Origin: Silurus meridionalis
Lineage: Eukaryota; Chordata; Actinopteri; Siluriformes; Siluridae
Length of the DNA stretch: 64,000 bases
Assembly: GCF_014805685.1 (NCBI RefSeq)
Contig: NC_060893.1
Location: 11,933,273-11,997,272 of the forward strand
Direction of reading: 5' to 3'
Below the pieces are notes generated by a model. The model saw only the letters and a program-made list of their open reading frames with translations. It was not told the origin of the DNA and ran no database searches. A program made the position numbers and the translations under genes. Shown here in pieces: positions 42,740-61,255 of the stretch (its first letter is position 1; each line of letters opens with the position of its first letter).

Positions 42740-45410
42740 ATGTTTGAGAAGATTTTACATTACAGAATGGAGGGTTGTGTCATTTCATCAGTAAGTATAT
42801 GCTTGTATTGTCACGAGTGTAGAGTAAAAATCTGTGGCACTCAATACTTATACTGAATAGTAACATCATGTATTTGGTACTGATTATATTAATAAATTGC
42901 AATGAAGAAAGCGTGTACGTGTAAGGTTTAATTAAGAGCTTATTTATAATAGAGTACATATTAATTATTATTATTTTAAATAGTAGTAGCAGTAGTACTA
43001 TTATTACAGTCATTATTATTATACTGAATTTAAATACATTCATGCATGTTTTTGCACATTTTTATAATAAAATATTCTCTGTTTCTCAAAAATTCAGTCA
43101 TCAGACGAAATCGTTGCATATGATCAAGTTTTCCGACCGCCGCAATATGATATTTACCCATACATAACCAGTGATCCAGATGGTCACATAGGTAAGTAAA
43201 ACAATTTCTTTAAGCTTTATATTCTGTTTGTTGTCTTTTTTGTTAATTGTTTTGGGCAATAGAATGATGCAAATGCTTTTAAAGAACTAGATAAATTGTG
43301 ATTCTGATTAAGTAACATAAAAAACATAGCTGTCAGCATTATAAATTCTTTATTAATTAATTATAAGTTTTAAAACATTTTAGCAAAATACATTAAACCT
43401 GTTTCAATTCTAACTAGAGTAAACAGTTCTTTATTAATATATCATTTAAAAAAGGGCAGATTTTTTTTGGTCCAAAACCTATTGAGCGATTTAGTAAAAA
43501 TGTTGATAAAATGTGTTTCTAAATGTGGATTATTAATTTCAATCATTTAATAAACAAACAAAAAGAACAAAGAACAATTATTAAGTGTTCAGGAAATAGT
43601 TTACGGCTTTGCAATAGTGCACAAATTTGTGCTAATTTTGTGAGTTGTAGTCAATTTCCACTGCGGCTACAATCTGATACAAGCACCTCCTAATGCTTAA
43701 CAAGTCAAGTGAACTGATTTTAGCCAATATTATAAAAACACATTAAGAAAAAAAATTTACTTGCAATTATTTTAAATAGACAACCTATCAATCTAGCGAA
43801 AATTATAAAATCTATGTTTGTTCCATCTGGGTGTTCAACATAACTGCAGCTACCATTTCTGTCACTTTTTAAACCAAGGCAATATATTAACATTGTGCAC
43901 TGTGTATAATTTCCAGATCCACCTGTTTCGTTTGCTGCCCCAGTAACTGTTCATGCTTTACTTGGCAAGTAATGATGTTAGATTTCCTAACGGCAGAGGT
44001 TAAAGACGGCAACAATCTCCTCTAAATCTAAACAGATTTGCTCTTAATCTTAGATCATACTTCTCCTTTACTCATTACTTTCATCATATTAGAAAATTTA
44101 CATACATTTATAGCGAGTATCCATTACATTACTCTGAGCCTACTGGATATGATATTTAGTGATAAGATATATAACATGATTTTCTCACAATGATTTAGTA
44201 GTCAGTACATATTCTAAACTAAACACAACACTAAACACAACTAGTTGTAGTATCTAACATTTTACAAATCTTTCTAGGTACAAAACAACTGGACAGCAAC
44301 TGCAATCTCTTCATAATCTTAACAAATGTAAAAATGTTGAAGCCCTGCAAATAAATGTTCTGGTTTATAACACAATTACTGTTACCATTATTAAATGTGC
44401 TAAATATCTTTTAATTTGTTGATGTTGTCTTTTGTACTGTTTTATATCTAAGAGACTAATAGCAAACATTTTGTCTTCACTAAGAATACGTTGAAAACTT
44501 GCTTTCTTTCCCTCTTCCAGAGAGTGGATGGGACTACCACACTGATCACCCTCACCAAAGTGAGCTGGAGGTCCCATCAAGTAGTCACTTCACTGAACTA
44601 CATCCTGCCACCTACTACTATAGTGATATGGAGTCTTACCACCCGTCTCTGGATTCAGGCCTGGGGGCTTTTGTGCCTGTCACACCTCAGGTTTGTACTA
44701 AAACAGTTATTAATGACACTGCATGCTATACAGTGCTTTCTTATATTATGTATGTGTGTATGGATACATTAAGGGCCAGATGAAGTGTTTGAAAATTCCT
44801 AGTCCTTGGGGCAGTATTCAGCAGTCTGGTTATTTCCCTGCTCAAACACGTGATTTAACTAACTACTATGTTCAAGTTCAAGTCACCAAAGTGTCAAAAC
44901 CTTACACTTCCAAAATGTAGGAACCCCTTTTCCAGGAATAGGTATGTTATTGGAAACTGGTTTATGTACAGGAACTGTACTACATAATAAAAATATATTT
45001 AAATCTTTTTTTTATAAAATTGTTTAACCTTTTGTGTTTTCATATTTTGCCCTGTAGTGAAAGAGAGAAAGAGCTTCAGTATGCAATTGGCAGTTTACTG
45101 CAATGCATCTATGTAGTCCCTTTGCAAGTCAATCCTAAATGTAGGATTAAGGTCCACAATAAACACATTATGATGCACTGAACATTAGGTATAAGAGTTA
45201 AGCTAAAGTTAATTAATGAGTCATTAAGAGGTGGGTAAATAAACATAATGGGGCTGAAGGAGATGAGCACGAGGCAGGATGTTACAGAGGCCATCTGCAC
45301 TGAGAACCACTGAAACACTCCAGTCACACGGACTGATTGCTCAACACGGTCTTTTCCTGACTGAAGACTGCGGCCACTGCCATGATTCAATCAGGGGCAT
45401 GCTAAGCACG

Positions 45411-45481
<71 letters not shown>

Positions 45482-48433
45482 CACGAATGGTTAAACCTTA
45501 CATTCTTTTAACACAAGAGCTTATTTTAACTGTGGATTCATTAAACGTGTATAATACAATAATTTTATACAAACTTTAAGTTAACAGATATTATACATAT
45601 GACCAACAACCACAACACATTTCAACAATATGAATATATTTCTTCGCAGTTACTTGCAAGAAAACATAAAAGCCATAAAAATTAAAAAAAGAAAAAATTA
45701 AAATGATACATAAGTGACTGCTAAATGTTTCATGCCTCTTTTCTCTGACACAATAGCTTTAGTAGTTCCTCTTTCATTGTAAGGTAATTCTGTGGTTTCC
45801 GAGTATACGACTGCTGTTTCAAAATTGTGTCAACTTAGCATGTTTCTTGTCCATAGCACAATAAACACTGACAAAACAGTATAGCTTGCCTAATAAAATG
45901 GTCACAGTTTGAGATTAGTAGTTACAAAGTAAAAAGCGATTTTAAAAAAATTATAGTATTTTACAAATCTTATTTGTTGTAGGTGCCAATTAGCTAGTGG
46001 CCGAATTTGTATTGGTAGAAAAAGAACAGACTCATTTGCATCAAGGTTTATTTTCTAGAATCTCCCTATTGCACCATACAATACATAGCTATTAACATTA
46101 CTTCTAACTAGGAAATAACTACACTATGCTTTCTCTCTCACAGATTACTGCCTAGCTCTGGAGTTAAGTTATGGAGTATTGAGTTATCATGTTTTAGCTG
46201 AGCAAGGCTGCTTTAACACTTTTTCTTTTTTTTTTTTGAAGATAAAAGTGCTGCTAAAGGCTTTTGTGCAGATTTAAGAAAAAAAGGGGTTCTGCACACT
46301 GTCGAGACTGGCAGTGTAGTAATTTTGTATAAGAGATTAAATTTAAAAGCTTAACCCAGTAGCCTGGGTCAGCATCCTCATCCTCATCCTCATCCAAAGC
46401 CTGCTGAGTTAAATCACACCTTGCTGGATTGACTCATATTGGACCCAGTACTAGATTTTTTATAGATCTAAATTGTTATTCTTAAGCCAGCGTTTTTTAA
46501 AGTGCAGACAATTTTTCTTGAAAGAATACAAGGAAGCCTAGTCTAAACACTGTTTGTACATTGACTGATTTTCTATAGTATTCCAAAAATATTTTGCTTA
46601 ATTTTTTAATTTAAATTTCTGCTTTGGCTCAGCAAAAAAAAAAAAAAAAAGACACTGATTTAGACAAAGCAATCAATGAATATTGTTTTTTCCCCACAGT
46701 TTGCTTATGTCTCCCACCCACTGTATCAACGCTCTCCTCCTGCCCACTGCAGTACAGACGATGAGGATGCAGGGCCACGTAGTCCACCATTTGAGGTGTC
46801 TGAGGGAGAAGAGGACCATGAGACACTCCTTGCTAGCACATCCACTGGCATAACAGGTAAAGAGAAACTGAATGCATAAAAGCCAGGTAACATTCCACTG
46901 TGGCTCATTTCATATATTATGCGGATAAGAAAATCATGGTAAAACTTTAACACAGAGGGTGCTGTTTTCCAAACTCTTTGTGATGCCGGTTGTAACCGGG
47001 TCAATAGTGGCTCAGTGCTTGAACCTCTGGACAGGTAATATTAGGGCTGTGAGTTTAAGCCCTTGGCATTGCCAAGCTGCCACTGTTAAATCCTTGACCA
47101 AGAATAATAGAATTGTTTCTGCTCTAGAGCTGTTGATTAATGGTTGACTCTGCTCTGTTATCATCTTTGTAACAGCTTGACAAAGAAAACAACAGTAGTC
47201 ACCCTGTAATAGTGAAATTAAGGCTACATTCTTTTAAAAAGCCGTGCTAAAGGTCTTACCAGCTAATAGTGCAGCAGTTTGAAATATTCCATAGACGATG
47301 ATTAAATATTCCATATACATTTGTGCAAAGTGATTTTGTTGTTAGGCACACAACTCATGTGTCATGTTTGGCCATGCATTACTTCTGGCAGTTTTGCACA
47401 AAATGACCTGACCCCTCTTACTAAAGATGTGCACAGGAGAGCAAATTGTTTCTTGTACTGTTTCTAAGCCTTGCATAACTCAATTTAATCACATAACTGG
47501 CAGCACAGTAAACCTCAGGAAAACCCTGACTCACACATAGCAGTAGGAAGTAAATAGCAGTGAAAGAACAGTGTAGGTGTTTCATGTAATTTTTGTAAAA
47601 AGACTGAACCTCCTGGGACACTGAAAAGGGAATGTAGGAAGTTTAGGCAGAATTTCCCCAACAACCAATGATGAAATTCCTCATTTAAAAACTAAAGGCT
47701 ACAGTGCATTGGTTTCTACACCAATCTTCCCTACACATGCCATCATTACTTTTTTTCCCTTGATCACATGGTATTATAATCTCTGCTATTGTCTTCACTT
47801 GTTTTGTTGGAGTTCACATGGAATTTACACCATTTTGTTACTGACAATTTGAGTTTTACAGAGTTGATAAACAGAGTTTATCATAAACATGTAGGAAATT
47901 ATAATGAAACTATTAATTAGCTATTTGTACTTTAAATATAATAAAGTGTTACAAAGGTTAGAAAATCAGAATATGATGGCTATATTGGTAAATGCATATA
48001 TAATCACCCAGCTCTAAAGAAAAATAAATGAAGTATAAAAGTGTGGTGAGAAGGTGGAAAGCTACCATGCCCCTTGAACACTGTTTTATATGTCTTGTTT
48101 TTTTTTTATTCTGGTCCTTCAGGCAACAAAAGAAAAATGCGTCTTTATCAGTTCCTTCTGGAGCTGCTTAGAGATGGGGATATGAAAGACTGCATTTGGT
48201 GGGTGGACAGAGAAAGAGGCACCTTTCAGTTCTCTTCCAAACACAAGGAGATACTGGCTAGCCGCTGGGGCCAGCAGAAGGGCAACCGCAAGAGAATGAC
48301 CTATCAGAAGATGGCTAGAGCCCTCCGTAACTACGGCAAAACAGGGGAGGTCAAAAAAGTCAAGAAGAAATTAACATACCAGTTCAGTAGTGAGGTGCTG
48401 AGGAAAATGTTAACAGAGAAAAAATATCTCTGA
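42740..48433 (+). CDS. spi1: Transcription factor PU.1 (ETS family)
   Basis: Nuclear ETS-domain activator that drives myeloid and B-lymphoid gene expression. Five exons, all in phase: 42740-42790, 43098-43191, 44521-44690, 46700-46856, 48123-48433 (TGA), totalling 260 aa. The N-terminus has [10 protein letters not shown], the acidic activation part has [14 protein letters not shown] and [12 protein letters not shown], and HFTELHP follows. A PEST-like acidic/Ser-Pro segment ([14 protein letters not shown]) is in exon 4. The whole ETS domain is in exon 5: [36 protein letters not shown], and a recognition helix [19 protein letters not shown]. The retained N-terminal layout and GDMKD favour Spi1 over SpiB and SpiC. 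Teleosts have two spi1 copies; which one this is cannot be told here. The ATG at 42740 gives an N-terminus like other fish; an internal ATG at 42767 (MEGC) is an alternative. Confidence 0.93.
45408..45479. repeat. (CA)n microsatellite
   Basis: About 30 CA units with a CG-containing lead-in (cacacgcgcg), in spi1 intron 3. Confidence 0.9.
46965..47130 (+). mobile_element. tRNA-derived SINE fragment
   Basis: A box-A-like tagtggctcagtgcttgaa is followed about 45 bases later by a box-B-like gtgagtttaagccc. Then comes the fish SINE phrase ttgccaagctgccactgtt and a ccttgaccaagaataa block. It lies in spi1 intron 4. The pol III boxes are degraded. I infer the family type and not the name. Confidence 0.65.
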
Positions 48434-49312
48434 GGGAGGATTCGCTCCATGACCACAGAGGCAGGGCTTTTTTTCCCCCCCTCAATATTTTCTCAGGGAC
48501 TCCACATACACTATATCTAGGACACTTGTAGGCATTGGGTGTTTTAGGGTATTGCTTCCTTCTGCACTCAACCATGGAAACTAAAATATCTTTGATAATG
48601 ATTGAAAGTATGACTAGTTCCACGAATCTGAAAGGCCTAATGGTTTCTTTATGAAATGGGAAACTACTGTTAATAGCAGATAAAGGTCTCTGTGTGGATT
48701 AGGGAACTTGAGTGTGTACTGTCCCCTACAGGCTTAACATTTACATTGCACAAACATAATCCATAATAATCCTGACAATTTCTTACTGTCATCAAAAATG
48801 CTTACACAGAAATAATAACAGAACATACTATATGTAAAAGTTTTATTTATATTTTTAAATAATGACATATAAATTCCAAATGTAATGGCTGTGTAGGTGG
48901 TTTGCTGGCATTCGAAATGGAAGAAGGAATCTTATTATAATTAAAATATATATGAACATTTACTGTCACTTGTGTATAAATGTATCGTTTTTGAGAATTC
49001 TTTACAACAGAAGTGTGTGTACACGGATTGTATTTCTAAACCATCAAGAATACTGAGACTTGTTAGATTACTGGACTGTTTCAAAAATTATACAAACCAA
49101 AATTACAGTACATCTTTTAAGAAATGAAGGAGATTAAGAGAGTGAATAACACGTTTGAGAAAAAAAAAGGACACTTGTGTGACACTTGAGTATGGTTTTG
49201 AAAAATCACAGTCCTCCATAGAAGTTTGTTGATTCAATTATAGGTAGTCTGTTACAAAAAAGAGGTAGAGAAACCAGCACTGCCGTTAGGCAAAGCTGAA
49301 ATACTCCTGCTG

Positions 49313-49318
49313 AATAAA
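49313..49318 (+). terminator. Probable polyadenylation signal of spi1
   Basis: AATAAA about 880 bases past the spi1 stop, followed by a second AATAAA at 49321-49326. It is the strongest doubled signal on the plus strand before clpx coding sequence. Confidence 0.5.
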
Positions 49319-49636
49319 GAAATAAAAAACTAACTGAAGAAAACTGTCTAGTCACACATTAAATGGCTTTTTTTTTTTATCCCAACTAAAGCAATCTTTT
49401 CACATTCAGCAAAACTCACTCAAGAAAATAGAACAGATCTCTTCTTAAATTCATTAAAGTGTTAGCTATGTACAGAGTAATTAAGGCCTGCTGGATTGTG
49501 TGTAGTCACTCTGTGTACATAGGGTATGTAGGTTTTGATTTGTTCAGCTGAATCTTGTTAATAGTGTGTCTGCTTTAGGTTTAAGGTGTGTTTAGCCCCG
49601 AAGGCAGAAGAATGTTGCTGCTGATTTTTTTTTTTA

Positions 49637-49642
49637 CTTTAA
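49637..49642 (-). terminator. Possible short polyadenylation signal of clpx
   Basis: ATTAAA on the minus strand about 32 bases past the clpx stop codon. Use of this site would give a very short 3' UTR. The next AATAAA (near 48844) would run antisense through the spi1 3' UTR. Confidence 0.3.
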
Positions 49643-49673
49643 TGATGCAGGGTCCAGAAAGATCTTGAAAGTT

Positions 49674-56351
<6,678 letters not shown>

Positions 56352-57059
56352 CTTCTGGGTCAAGAAATGTAGAAAAGCTTTATAAGAGAAAAAAAAATAA
56401 AATGAATATAAGGGTAGATTTACACACTTGAACGCCACCTGCTGCCGAGGAGCTGAAAGAGGATCGTACTCTCTACTGCCAAAACAACGAGCAACAACAA
56501 AACAAACAGTCAAAAAAAAAAAACTACTGCTACTGATACACATGCAGTAAACTTACAGCTACTTTAGAAACAAATGCATATTTTGTAATCCTACAAAACA
56601 ATTAAATGAAGTAAATGAAATACTTCAGTCAAAGTTACTTACAGAAAGAAAGAAAACGATGTCAGAGTTCACATCAGACCCTGACAGTGACACTGACAGC
56701 TCGCCTCCAGCGGATCAACTACAATTAAACTAGAATAAAAGAACAACTGTGCAGTTTATAAAGAATTTCATGTCGAGTTTGACAGTGCTGAAAAACTCCA
56801 AGAGTAAGCAGTTGAGTAATTTGTTCCTCAGCCTGAGATTATGTAACAGTGAGTGAAAGTGTCCCAGCACCAAACCTGTTTTTCTCCCTCCGATATCAAT
56901 AAACACAACACTCGGCGTTTCTTCTTCGTCTGGTTTGTAAAAACAGAGACCTCGTGCATCGTGGCGCCCCCTTTCGGAGACTATTATATCACTTTGTGCA
57001 CACGGATAAACTCCAGGTCACTTTAATATGGACACCTGTACCCTGTTCATGCATGCGGT
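56352..57059. promoter_or_regulatory. clpx 5' region
   Basis: Upstream of the clpx start codon; should contain its 5' UTR and promoter. A moderately CpG-containing patch (about 56880-57000, with ctcggcg, catcgtggcgcccc) is the likeliest promoter core. No TATA box is evident. Inference only. Confidence 0.35.
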
Positions 57060-57239
57060 GAGGGGCGTAGATTACGTGTCCCCCGCACTTTTTTATAAAA
57101 AGTAAATTCGTCCCCCTCACTTTTTAGCGGAGAGTGTGTGTTCACGACATGTTGAGGTTTTAATGGAGCAATGTATACAAATGCAGAGTGATTTAAAATC
57201 CAAAGAGATAAGATAGTCTATACATGACATTCACTCACT

Positions 57240-57735
57240 CACACACACTCACTCAAATGTGTGTTACCGAACTGTACAACCTGAACTAAACACAATCATC
57301 ACTCATCTCGATCCACTCCACCACCATTTATCTATTTATTATTATTTATACTCGCACCTTGTATTACAGTAGAATGTTTACATGCTGTCTTTGCACCTCC
57401 TTGCTGATGTTTTTTTGCACTATATTGTTCTGTTATGTTTGTACTCTCTCCTGGGTATAGTTTTTACATTTCTCCTTAAACAGTACTGTATAATCAAGTA
57501 TACAGTAGGTTTACTAGTCGGCGCTATACTTGTTTTTTTGTCTTGTCTTGTCTTGTGTTGTCTGTCTGTACTGTTTTTTGTTTGCACTGTTTGCACCAGG
57601 TTGCACTGGATGCACTTTATGTTTGTGTTGTTTAGTGTAGCACCAGGGTTCCGGAGGAACGTTGTTTCGCTTTTACTGTGTACCACTGTGTATAGTAAAA
57701 ATGACAATAAAAGCCTCTTGACACGCTTGACACGT
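57240..57735 (+). mobile_element. Rex1/CR1-type LINE 3' UTR fragment
   Basis: Shares ordered blocks with the reverse complement of the 31.6 kb LINE tail: tgcaccaggttgcact, gcactttatg, gtagcaccagggttc, and aatgacaataaaagc followed by cttgacacgcttgac. Tandem TCTTG units lie at about 57538-57557. Only the 3' end is present. The 199-codon open frame over this region is a by-product. Confidence 0.75.
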
Positions 57736-58843
57736 ATCCATGGCAATCAGTCCCTCACTTGTCACGTCATCATCACGCGCAACAGTACTGTAGCTCGAGT
57801 CGCATCCGCGGTCCCGCGCGCGATCCAACATTCGGTTGCGATGAGCTCAAAGCGGCAAAAAACCTCTTCACTCCTTTTTTTTTTTTTTTTTTTAAACAAA
57901 AAAGTCACGCAGTGGAAGTTGCATATTGCATCCGAATTGTGTTGCACAATGTTTAGTAGCTCTGCCTGTTGCTCTTGTTGAATAATTAGCAAGTTTTAAA
58001 GAATTATAAGGAAAAATAGCTGCTTGGACAAACGTTCACTTTTTTCTGTGTATTTTCCTTAAACTCGTTTATAACGTCTTGTTGTTTTAAGTGTGTTATC
58101 AAAACCCTTCAAATAAGAATAAAGATAATGTTGAAGTGAGATTTTACAGCATGTGTAACTCTGTGTCAGTATGTACACAGAGAGACGAGGACGACGAATA
58201 GTAACATTAAAGATGTGATTTTAATAATAAGGAGCAGGTAAATCACACATACATACAATGTAGTAAAGACGATAACCGACAATGAGTGAAGACAGTGGTG
58301 ATGAGTATAAATAGAGTCCGGGTGAACAGACAGGTGAAGACGGGAAACAAACATGGTGGATGACGGGGTGCAAAGGATGATGGGTAATGTAGTCCAATGA
58401 ATGAGGGTAGCTCACAGGGAAACGTTACAGTATGCTGATAGGAACTATCTTTATTTTATGGGGTGCTCTTTCATTATTGCACTAATTGTACGTTTTGGCA
58501 GTTTTAAGTAGCTTTATATATTGAGATATATGTTTGTTTTAACACTGCATAAAAAGCTACTACTTTTAAACAAACCAGCCAGGAAGCTTAAAAGAAGCTA
58601 AACACTAAATGTTTATTTCATCTCATTGTATAATTGATATTGGGTCTTGACATGTTTGTCAGTTGAGTTCAATACATATTTTCTTTCAATAGTTTGTTTT
58701 GAATTACTTGTTTTATTCCTGAAACATGGACTGTAGAAAAGAACAAAATAAAGTATTATTTGAATGTGCAAGTATCCATTACTGTGTGCCATGTACTGTG
58801 CATACACAAAATACAATTTGAAATATGTAAACAATATACACTT

Positions 58844-58983
58844 AGTACCATTATAAGGACATTTTTGTACTTATACTCAAAAAGGAGTACACATTACTAC
58901 CTTAGAGTACCAATGTGTACCTTAATGTACAACTATACATTTTGGGGGTAAATAAGGTACAAAGATGTCCTTTTAAGGGTACT
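58844..58983. repeat. Palindromic MITE-like repeat
   Basis: The first ~30 bases (agtaccattataaggacatt ...) and the reverse complement of the last ~30 (agtacccttaaaaggacatc ...) match with few differences. The interior is rich in GTAC units. The arrangement is that of a small foldback element. No coding capacity. Confidence 0.65.
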
Positions 58984-59168
58984 GTCCCAGTGGCAAGCTG
59001 TTTTATTTCTTTCTTTCTGTTTTATAATCATAAAGCATATAAAGCAAAAAAAAATTATGTTTAAAAATAAAACCTGTCAATTACGCAAGGGTTAACTGAA
59101 AAAAAACAAAACAAAAAAAACAGGTAACACTAGTAACCCCCAATTTTGAAATGATGGCTACGCCCCTG

Positions 59169-59658
59169 CATGCGATTATGTGGTCTATTGGCTGTTGTAA
59201 CACATCAGCCTCGGCGCTGTGCGTATTGTTGTGCGTTCTGAGTTGTAAAGAGTGTTTTTCTAATTTTTCTAAACTTCCTTTAAGTTCAAACCAGTCCAAC
59301 CATTTACTCCTGACCAGGGGCCCCACTAGGGTTTCTGTACCCAGTGGCTAATTTATTTATAAAAAGGACCAATCCCCCAATTATCTAATCTAATCTAATC
59401 CCTCCACGCCATTCTCGTGTTTTCTTATTCACCTGAAGTGACGAGTCAGAACCTCTGAGCTGATCTGTGAAGTACCGCGTTTCTAAATCCTGTGAATGTT
59501 TTAAGTGGACACGCACATACTCGGTACCAAGTGGGCATTCATCGTAGTGTGCTTCCTAACAGATTATTGTGCAAAGAAGCAATTTAAATACCAAAACCAC
59601 CATGGGGTTTTGTTAAACCCCCTGTGTGTCCAGGACCCTTGGAATCGTACTAATCGTA

Positions 59659-59753
<95 letters not shown>

Positions 59754-61255
59754 TTTATTTTTTATTTTCTTGCCTTCATGAGGCTACATTGCTACTTGAT
59801 AAATAAGGCTGCCAGTACAGAGGCCACCAGAGACAAGAAACATAAAGAGCACAGCGATAAAGATGCAGGTGGCACAATTGGAACAAGACACTGATCCAGA
59901 TTTTGAATCACTTGCCTATATTTAGCCTTATCTTGTAATGCAATTTATGGACTTGTCAAAAATAAAAGCAGAATTATTGAAGCTGGTATAAAATAAACTA
60001 AAGAACTCCCCCAAAGACTGTTTTTCAGTACCAACTGGCTATGCTGTAAAATATGTCAGTTTTGATTTGAGGACACAAAAGCAGACTACAACAATACACT
60101 TCTATAAGGTCTGCAAGAATATCTTGAGATCCTAGCAGAAGAATGCACAACTAAATATAGAAGAGGAATATCATTTATGACAAAAATAAAAGTTTTTTTT
60201 CTTAACAAAACAATAGCAGTACAAACCTGGGTGGCATGCACATTCATATTTAAGTAAAAAAAAAAAAAAACAGTACAGTACATTCAATAATTCAATACAG
60301 AGTTCAGGACTCTAAATTCTCCATCTTTGTCTTTTTTGGTTATTTAACACGCAGGTCTAGTTACAATCCCTTTGTGAAATTATTTGTGCCAAAGTGTAAG
60401 CAAATCTCTACAATCTTAAAAAAAGTGTGTGTAGAGAGGCTTGGGCTTGTCCCACTGGGTGACTTCTTAAAAGGTACTATGCAACCCCATACAACAGAGC
60501 TCCCTTATCACAGAGTCCTAAGTTTAGGGAGCAAAAAACCCTTGAGGGACCCTTAGAGATGTAGGAGGAGGATGCAATAAAGTTATCAGCACATTGGAGC
60601 AAAACATTTTGATAGACATTAAGTATTACATACATGATATACTTTTAAATATAATATATATAGTATTTTGTTTAAATGTATATTATAGTGTTTGTATATA
60701 AATATATAGCCTTTACTCAAGGCAACAAACATTATAATGCACCATAAACATTACAGTAACATAGATGTTTCAGTCATATACTGCTGTAATTCTTTAGACC
60801 ATATTTCCTACGTTCATACCATTCTTAAAGACACCATAGTTTAGAATGGAATCACAAGCTTAAGATATATATAAGTTATCAAATATTTCATGACAGCTTG
60901 ACTATTCTATAACCACTGTCACAATTCTCCAGCAACCTGATCAATGAGATTTTAAAATACGTTTACAAGAACAATGTAAAATCATGCATATGTAGATACC
61001 AGTTTAAATGTTCTAAATGAACATTATAAAATATCATGCAAAAGAGACAATTTAGCTTTTATATGTTGGCTAAACAAAATAAAAATAAAAATTAGTGTAC
61101 AAAGAGCTTTCCCTTCAACGTGCAGCATTTTAAACAAGTAATTCACATATGAGTCTTCCTTTCCTTTAAAAATAAAATTACTCAAATTCACAATTGGTGA
61201 ACAATAACGTGGTAAATTACCCTAGTAATACGTTTAGCAGATGTGAAAATAAAGT
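59169..61255. other. Intergenic region between hAT-like element and lrrk2 stop
   Basis: AT-rich. It holds transposon-like G/C-rich scraps (for example ccaggggccccactagggtttc near 59315), the (AT)n run and, at its right end, the lrrk2 3' UTR. No exon or RNA gene was seen. No clear minus-strand AATAAA close to the lrrk2 stop could be chosen. Confidence 0.5.
59661..59748. repeat. (AT)n microsatellite, ~44 units
   Basis: Uninterrupted TA dinucleotides between the hAT-like element and the lrrk2 3' end. Confidence 0.95.

Larger units (their letters stand above)
48434..49673. other. Convergent spi1/clpx 3' region
   Basis: 1.24 kb between the two stop codons. It holds the spi1 3' UTR and whatever 3' UTR clpx uses. 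No other gene or transposon was recognised. Confidence 0.6.
57060..59168. mobile_element. hAT-like DNA element with 8-bp flanking duplication, carrying nested repeats
   Basis: The left end is gaggggcgtag (57060) and the right end ctacgcccctg (to 59168), an 11-bp inverted repeat with one mismatch at the outermost base. The flanks are catgcggt (57052-57059) and catgcgat (59169-59176), an 8-bp duplication with one difference. Eight-bp duplications are the hAT hallmark. Just inside the ends are similar C-rich tracts (gtcccccgcac; taacccccaatttt). No transposase frame was found. The interior includes a LINE 3' tail and a palindromic repeat. Confidence 0.6.

Noticed and set aside
46965..47130. A functional tRNA gene
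   Set aside because: Box A and box B resemble a tRNA promoter but no cloverleaf can be folded and the flanking phrase is that of a fish SINE.
57382..57981. 199-codon open frame on the plus strand
   Set aside because: It runs over the LINE 3' UTR fragment, a poly-T run and unrelated DNA; the residues are Cys/Leu/Phe-rich with no domain.
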